Below, in pieces: positions 47,100 through 52,144 of a stretch of DNA of 52,144 nucleotides (within the stretch, counting starts at the first letter, position 1; each line of letters opens with the position of its first letter). Below the pieces are notes generated by a model, which worked only from the letters and a program-made list of their open reading frames with translations, did not search any database and was not told the origin of the DNA. Source of the stretch: a virus; IMG/VR virus record IMGVR_UViG_3300043435_000349, positions 1 through 52,144 of that record. One strand, written 5' to 3'. Made by a program: the position numbers and the translations under genes.

Positions 47100-47467
47100 C
47101 AGTCGCACCACTAAAAAGAGTTGGTCGTACAACCATTACGGTAGAGCGTGACTCAGGTGGTCAGACTTTAGTGGATGGTTTTGTACAAGATAGCCCAAAG
47201 ACAATCCTGACAATGATTGCTAACGTACAGCCAGCATTGCAAATGAATCGTATGATCCTGTTACCAGAAGGTGATAGATCAAAGCAAGCAATCTTTGTGA
47301 TTACGCGCCAAGAACTATTCATGGCAGATGAAGGGTTGACACAGCCAAAGAAGGCAGACGTTATTGTCTGGAAGGGTAAGCGATGGGAAGTCAAGATGGC
47401 TTTTCATTATGAGATGGGTGTTAGGGATCACTGCGAAGTGATTGCTGTCAGGGAAGATGACGTATGA
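47096..47467 (+). CDS. head-closure/neck protein
   Basis: This is a 123-residue beta-rich protein, with ADVIVWKGKRWEVKM as in head-closure (stopper) proteins. Coupled by ATGA overlaps. Assigned by pattern and position. Confidence 0.6.
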   Translation: MTVAPLKRVGRTTITVERDSGGQTLVDGFVQDSPKTILTMIANVQPALQMNRMILLPEGDRSKQAIFVITRQELFMADEGLTQPKKADVIVWKGKRWEVKMAFHYEMGVRDHCEVIAVREDDV

Positions 47468-47970
47468 TTGAAGCATCTTTGATTGCAGCCCTACAAGAGC
47501 TAATTAGTCCATACAAATACATCTTTGATTGGCAAGACAGTGTGGAGCAAAAGAGCGTCTATTGTCGTGTAACAATCATTAGCCAATCAGACGTTGGTCA
47601 TCGTGAAACACCCCTAAGCCTTGCGCCAAGCGAGAATATGATTACACAGCAAAGCGAAACAGCTTTGGTGAGATTACAGTTCTTTGGTGATGTCAAGTCT
47701 ACAGCCTTCAATGATGCCAAGAAGATGAAAGCATTACTTGGTACACACGAAGGCAACTCATCGTTCTACCGCAACGGAATGGCAATTCAGTCCGTGAACG
47801 GAATCATGCGCGTAGGTATTGAGCGAGACACAAAGTGGTATGTCAGCAATGCAATTGACATCACATTGGCCTACAAGTCTACGATTGAAACAACAGGCGT
47901 TACGATTGATAAAGTGGAGCTTGAATCATTGCTACCACCAACAAACAAAGAATTTGAGGTAGAGTGGTAA
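47464..47970 (+). CDS. tail terminator-like protein (LIC_12616 type)
   Basis: This is a 168-residue protein. FDWQDSVEQKSVYCRVTII and ETALVRLQFFGD, followed by DAKKMKALL, match neck/tail terminator proteins. Position after the completion and closure genes fits. Confidence 0.65.
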   Translation: MIEASLIAALQELISPYKYIFDWQDSVEQKSVYCRVTIISQSDVGHRETPLSLAPSENMITQQSETALVRLQFFGDVKSTAFNDAKKMKALLGTHEGNSSFYRNGMAIQSVNGIMRVGIERDTKWYVSNAIDITLAYKSTIETTGVTIDKVELESLLPPTNKEFEVEW

Positions 47971-49052
47971 TGGCAGAGATCAAAGTAACAGAGCTTCCTA
48001 TTGCGGCTAATGCCGATCTTGGCACAACAGACTTCTTCCTCATCATTGATGATGGTGTAACAAAGCGCATCCCTCGTGATGCTGTTTATGCTAACATTCA
48101 GCCTTTGGTTAAAGGTGACAAGGGTGATGCTGGTGCTACTGGCGCAACAGGTGCGCAAGGGTTGCGTGGCCTACAAGGTATTCAGGGTATCAAAGGTGAT
48201 ACAGGTGCTACGGGTGCAACAGGGTCTGCTGGTGCAACAGGCGCACAAGGTCAGAAAGGTTGGAGTCCAATTCTAGCAACAGCTAGTGATGGTAATCGTC
48301 GTGTGCTGCAAGTGGCAGACTGGACTGGTGGACAAGGGACAAAACCAGCAACAGGGTCTTACATTGGGTCAACTGGGTTTGTTGCCAACATCGCAGATGG
48401 TGTAGACATTCGTGGTATTCAGGGTGTTAAAGGCGACACTGGTGATACCGGAGCAGCAGGAACAAATGGTGCGGACGGATCTGATGGAAGTGATGCAAGA
48501 CAGATTGCTGCAATCACACATGAGTCAAACAACGCCATTCGCACAACATTCACAGACACAACATCTGTCGTAAGTGATTCACCAAAGCGTCTGCTTGGTT
48601 GGGCAAGTTATCAGGATCAAGTTTATACAAGTCTTGCACCTTTTGCACTTGTTGATGGCATCAAGGCTACCCTACCAAACAACGCAGCAATCACACTAAA
48701 CACAAGCATACCAACTGGTGTAACAACTCTGTACAATCCACTAACCAGCAAAATCACACCAGCAGCGGTTGGTGATGGAATGCACTTAGTTGTTCGATTT
48801 ACAGCAGTGCCAAGCGCAGTCAACACCTACCTTTCATTTGGTGTAGATATTGGTGGTGGCTCAGAGATCTTCCAAGACACAATCGTATTACCAAGAGGTG
48901 CTGGTACGCCAAACCCCGTAAACATTGGTGTGCAGGGATATGCTTTGAGTACATTCCTAGCCAATGGTGGGTTGATTAAGCTGACAGCAATTGGTGGCAA
49001 TGTCCAAGTTTATGGGATTGAGTTTCAAGTTCACCGAACTAGCGTTGCATAG
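47970..49052 (+). CDS. collagen-like fibre protein
   Basis: The protein has 360 residues from the ATG at 47970 (TAATG overlap). A conserved N-terminal module (IKVTELPIAANADLGTTDFF) is typical of particle-attachment domains. Two runs of Gly-X-Y follow, about 16 triplets (residues 52-100) and about 9 triplets (around 153-179), then a beta-rich C-terminal jelly-roll-like domain of about 150 residues. It forms a trimeric fibre, probably for receptor or surface binding. Confidence 0.85.
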   Translation: MAEIKVTELPIAANADLGTTDFFLIIDDGVTKRIPRDAVYANIQPLVKGDKGDAGATGATGAQGLRGLQGIQGIKGDTGATGATGSAGATGAQGQKGWSPILATASDGNRRVLQVADWTGGQGTKPATGSYIGSTGFVANIADGVDIRGIQGVKGDTGDTGAAGTNGADGSDGSDARQIAAITHESNNAIRTTFTDTTSVVSDSPKRLLGWASYQDQVYTSLAPFALVDGIKATLPNNAAITLNTSIPTGVTTLYNPLTSKITPAAVGDGMHLVVRFTAVPSAVNTYLSFGVDIGGGSEIFQDTIVLPRGAGTPNPVNIGVQGYALSTFLANGGLIKLTAIGGNVQVYGIEFQVHRTSVA

Positions 49053-49054
49053 TC

Positions 49055-49552
49055 ATGAGAATCTATCGTGACCAAGGGTTTGCTGTAATTGAGAACATTG
49101 CAGCCTACAACCTCAATCAATTGCATGTTGAGCTTCTGGGTAATACGATTCGCATTACACAACTGGGAAGCAATCGTGGTGAGATAAGGGTTCACTTCAC
49201 CACAATCAAAGACGGATTTGGCAACTCAATTGGTGAGACAGCACAGGATGTGTTTGAGTATGTGGAAGATGTTGTGTATGAGGCTGGTGGGAACACTTCC
49301 CCGCAAAGCAAGACAACAACCCTCACCCTGACACCACCAGCCTCAAACCAATATACAATTGCCTTGATTGATGATGATGCTATTGCTGGATCTACTTACG
49401 ATTTCACGCCCCTACCGAACAACGGTGAGCTTGAGTGGAATTGCTTGGTTGTCTATGGTTACAGCCACATTGATGGTTTGATTGATGTCTATGTCCATGC
49501 CCCCACAGGCTTGATTGTTGGTGATTACGAATTTAAATATAGGGTGGTTTGA
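49055..49552 (+). CDS. structural protein of unknown family
   Basis: This is a 165-residue beta-rich protein starting two bases after the fibre stop. NNGELEWNCLVVYGYSHIDG suggests a small virion domain. It is coupled to the next gene. Confidence 0.55.
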   Translation: MRIYRDQGFAVIENIAAYNLNQLHVELLGNTIRITQLGSNRGEIRVHFTTIKDGFGNSIGETAQDVFEYVEDVVYEAGGNTSPQSKTTTLTLTPPASNQYTIALIDDDAIAGSTYDFTPLPNNGELEWNCLVVYGYSHIDGLIDVYVHAPTGLIVGDYEFKYRVV

Positions 49553-50535
49553 TGCCAGTATTAAATGACACAACAGGCGCACCCATTGGTGTAGCCAACA
49601 ACCCACTTATCGTAAGTGGTGATTTACAGCTTGATTCTGCTGTAGAGATTACAAATGATGTTGGCAACCCAATCCCCGTGAGTGGCAGTGTTAGCATTAC
49701 CAACCCGTTATTGCAAGGACTGACCAACACAGAGCTTCGCGCTTTTGCTGTTGATGTCACTGTTGGTAACTTTCCAGCTTCCCAGACTGTAGCAGGAACG
49801 GTAAGCATTGGCAATTTCCCAAGCACTCAACAGGTGAATGGCACAGTTGAACTAGGTGCTACATCTCTTGCAGCTTTGGAAAACACCTCTGTTACAGTGG
49901 GAAATTTTCCAGCCACACAACCCGTGTCTGGAACAGTCAGCATTGCCAACTTCCCAACAACACAAACCGTAAGTGGGTCGGTGAGTGCAACGCAAAGTGG
50001 CAGTTGGACAGTAAATCAGTCTGGTGTATGGAACGTCAGTGCATCACAAAGCGGTAGCTGGTCTATTGGCATCAATAACTTCCCAGCCACACAGCAAGTA
50101 AGTGGCACTGGCACATTCAACACAACACTGTCCAGTGGTGTTGGCACAGCAGAAGCTACACCATTGTACATCCTACCAAAGCCACTAACTAATGCCATTA
50201 GTCAAGTGGGGGCTGCGGCAGCCGCGGTTACAGTGACACTACCAGCAGCAGGTGCGGGTTTATTTCACCACATTGATGCAATCGAGATCACGCTATTTAA
50301 TAGTGCAGCAAGGACGGGTAGTGCAACACCAGTTACAGTGACAAGCACCAACATGCCAACCTCAATTGCTTGGACATTCCCGTCAGCGGGTGCAATTGGC
50401 ACAGTTGATAGATATCTCAAGTCATCAGATAGACCGATCAAATCAGCCACAGCAAACACAGCAACAACCATTGTCTGCCCAGCAACCACAGGCGTTATTT
50501 GGCGAGTCAATGTGCTTTATAGCGTAGGTGCATGA
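49552..50535 (+). CDS. repeat-containing fibre protein
   Basis: The protein has 327 residues from the ATG at 49552 (a TTG lies one codon upstream). Residues 40-190 contain at least five copies of a 15-20 residue beta repeat of the form V-x-VGNFPATQ-x-VSGTVSI. SGSWTVNQSGVW and SGSWSIGINNFPATQ are related repeats. The C-terminal 130 residues form a non-repetitive domain. Repeats of this kind build thin beta-fibres in tail spikes and virion decorations. Confidence 0.75.
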   Translation: MPVLNDTTGAPIGVANNPLIVSGDLQLDSAVEITNDVGNPIPVSGSVSITNPLLQGLTNTELRAFAVDVTVGNFPASQTVAGTVSIGNFPSTQQVNGTVELGATSLAALENTSVTVGNFPATQPVSGTVSIANFPTTQTVSGSVSATQSGSWTVNQSGVWNVSASQSGSWSIGINNFPATQQVSGTGTFNTTLSSGVGTAEATPLYILPKPLTNAISQVGAAAAAVTVTLPAAGAGLFHHIDAIEITLFNSAARTGSATPVTVTSTNMPTSIAWTFPSAGAIGTVDRYLKSSDRPIKSATANTATTIVCPATTGVIWRVNVLYSVGA

Positions 50536-50891
50536 TGAGTAGTTACAGTGGACTCACGTTAGTCACCAACCCATCTTCAATGCTAATTAGCTTAGGTGGT
50601 GTTGAACTGAATGACAGCCGCAGGTATATAGATCTTGTTGGTATTGAGCGGGCGAGGGTTCAATTTAAGGCATCTGCTGGCATGACCCTCAGGGTTGACT
50701 ACAGCAACAATGACGGATCTAGTTGGAACACGCTAATCCCCGAAACATCTTATTTTGGTGGCAACCCATTCATTTGTGATTGGTTGGTAATTCCAGAAGA
50801 AGCAAAGCAGAACAATCTATTGATTCGTGCTGTCGGCATTGGTGTCGGACTATTAACCACTATCTCGTATGTTGAGATGAGTTTTGAGTAG
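50535..50891 (+). CDS. structural protein of unknown family
   Basis: The protein has 118 residues; the ATG at 50532 is a second possible start. Beta-rich (RVQFKASAGMTLRVDYSNND), like a small carbohydrate-binding or jelly-roll domain. It lies in the fibre cluster. Confidence 0.55.
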   Translation: MSSYSGLTLVTNPSSMLISLGGVELNDSRRYIDLVGIERARVQFKASAGMTLRVDYSNNDGSSWNTLIPETSYFGGNPFICDWLVIPEEAKQNNLLIRAVGIGVGLLTTISYVEMSFE

Positions 50892-50900
50892 AGATCAAAG

Positions 50901-51413
50901 ATGAACCCAATACCAACTCAGATGCCAATCTCTGTAACTGTACAGCGAAGCACAAGCAACATGCCAACTGTAGACATACAACATGTGTGCTGCTTTCTAT
51001 TTACTGGAAATGGCAGTGACGTGGTTTGCAACAGCCTATCTGATGTGGTCAACGCAGGATTTACATCTGGCAGGGTATATGATTTCTGCCAGATGTTTTT
51101 TACAGACAACCGGAACAACACTCTAATTTTAAGACCATGCAGCGATGACTTTTCTGCCTGTGTTGATCGGGATGACTCATTTGGTTTTATCTGTGTAGAC
51201 AGTAACCAACTTTCAGAAGTAAAGGCTCTGGCAGAAAAGGTAGAGGGTATGCCAAAACTTTTAGTCCTGAATCTTGTTGACTCACCACAAGAAATAAAAA
51301 CACAGATCGGTCAACTAGAAAACACTGTGGTCAGCACGATCTTCATTCAGTTGTTGTCTTCTGGACTAGAACAACTTCTTGCAACAGAAATACCAGAGGC
51401 ATTTGAGATATGA
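50901..51413 (+). CDS. unknown protein with sheath-like N-terminal pattern
   Basis: This is a 170-residue protein. ISVTVQRSTSNMPTVDIQH, then NSLSDVVNAGFTSGRVYDF and CQMFFTDNRNNTLILRP, resemble the N-terminal part of tail-sheath-like proteins, but it is far too short. It could be a cut-down relative. No firm family. Confidence 0.45.
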   Translation: MNPIPTQMPISVTVQRSTSNMPTVDIQHVCCFLFTGNGSDVVCNSLSDVVNAGFTSGRVYDFCQMFFTDNRNNTLILRPCSDDFSACVDRDDSFGFICVDSNQLSEVKALAEKVEGMPKLLVLNLVDSPQEIKTQIGQLENTVVSTIFIQLLSSGLEQLLATEIPEAFEI

Positions 51414-52144
51414 CAATCCAGTACATAACACCAAAAGACCTGCAAGATAGTGGCAGGGTCGCCACCACAATTCAGGGTGATGAGATCATCCCTATTTACC
51501 AAGATGGCAGTGTTGTTGCTGCAACAGTAAACAATCTCACCCAAAACCTCGAAGACACAATCAACGGTTTGGTCAATGGTGTAGCAGCGGCCTATCTTAC
51601 CTATGCGGAGCTGGATGCGGCAAAAACATCCCTGCCAACCAACAGTTTTGCCCATGTAACCAATGACCCAGATCCAGATAAGAACTGGCTCTACCAATGG
51701 AATGGCGTAGTTCTGACAAAGTCAACACGAGATGATGTTGCTCTGGCAAAGTCGTATGTTGATGCGAATAGGCTGTTTAAACCTTTTGTTTTGACAGCAG
51801 CAACCAACTTCAATACTCAGATCTCTGAAGGTCGCACAGTATTCCCAACAGATGCAATCGCAAACGGCTCAACAAACAAACCAAGCTCAAGTGCTGGTGT
51901 GTTGGATGTCACACTGATAGACACTGGGGTTTTCCAAGAGTACCGAGTTTTCCAGTTTGACCTAGCCTACGAACGTCAAAGACTAACTAATGGCACATGG
52001 ACAGCTTGGGTACAGTCTGCATCAAAAGATATGGTTGACACATCAGCCCTGAACACATTGCAATCCGCAAGGAATTATGCTGATGCAAACCCTCTGTTTA
52101 AGCCAATAATTGTTGCAGCAGGGCAATTCCCAACCATTGATTCT
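51410..52144 (+). CDS. tail fibre protein, 3' part outside window
   Basis: The frame opens at 51410 (ATGA overlap) and stays open to the window edge (245 codons). The N-terminal domain (ITPKDLQDSGRVATTIQGDE) is followed by NWLYQWNGVVLTKST and two copies of a module of about 90 residues: ALAKSYVDANRLFKPFVLTA and SARNYADANPLFKPIIVAA. This is a repeated tail-fibre shaft as seen in other phage fibres. The receptor-binding tip must lie further right. Confidence 0.8.
   Translation, partial: MTIQYITPKDLQDSGRVATTIQGDEIIPIYQDGSVVAATVNNLTQNLEDTINGLVNGVAAAYLTYAELDAAKTSLPTNSFAHVTNDPDPDKNWLYQWNGVVLTKSTRDDVALAKSYVDANRLFKPFVLTAATNFNTQISEGRTVFPTDAIANGSTNKPSSSAGVLDVTLIDTGVFQEYRVFQFDLAYERQRLTNGTWTAWVQSASKDMVDTSALNTLQSARNYADANPLFKPIIVAAGQFPTIDS

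Overview
This window is part of the genome of a lytic-type tailed phage (Caudoviricetes). It contains a complete head-assembly block (TerL, portal, S49 prohead protease, scaffold-like protein, decoration protein, lambda-E-type capsid), fibre genes, a SleB-type lysin, a tRNA, and phage-encoded nucleotide metabolism (ThyX, NrdA/NrdB, a MazG-like pyrophosphohydrolase). The host cannot be read directly. Consensus sigma-70-like promoters (TTGACA / TATAAT-type), strong Shine-Dalgarno sites and gammaproteobacterial-style parS sites fit a Gram-negative host.

Layout. (1) 1-10.9 kb, plus strand: a tightly overlapping early/middle operon. It starts with a truncated metallophosphoesterase, then a DUF3310-like protein, a MazG-like enzyme, thyX, nrdB, nrdA and an Acb2-type anti-CBASS protein, followed by small unknown genes in two further promoter-terminator units. 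(2) 10.9-16.5 kb, minus strand: a membrane-anchored ferritin-like predicted hydrolase, unknown genes with their own promoters, an HNH/AP2-like homing-type protein and a P-loop helicase-like protein. (3) 16.5-17.75 kb: a non-coding stretch packed with about 20 short hairpins. (4) 17.77-24.3 kb: an accessory region with a second HNH/AP2-like gene, large non-coding stretches, a repeated CCGAYGAACGG motif, several promoter-leader-gene-terminator units of tiny orphan proteins, and two parS sites. (5) 24.3-37.6 kb, minus strand: a long operon series of small unknown genes, with a C5 DNA methyltransferase, a SpoT/MESH1-like HD protein, a ClpP-like protease, PhoH, a second copy of the helicase-like protein and a possible 2OG-Fe(II) oxygenase. 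(6) 37.7-52.1 kb, plus strand: the late region, with a structural protein, tRNA-Met(CAT), lysin, packaging, capsid, neck, collagen-like and repeat fibres. The last fibre gene runs off the window.

How the genes work together. The early operon makes dNTPs (NrdA/B, ThyX, MazG-like) and blocks cyclic-nucleotide defence (Acb2). The minus operons probably modify DNA (Dcm-type methylase) and host signalling (HD hydrolase, ClpP-like, PhoH). The late operon builds the particle.

The least explained and most interesting parts are the strand-asymmetric hairpin array (16751-17499), the chromosomal-type parS sites (20577, 24011), and the duplication of the helicase-like gene. Each helicase copy lies beside a non-coding stretch that shares an identical 26-bp AT-rich repeat.
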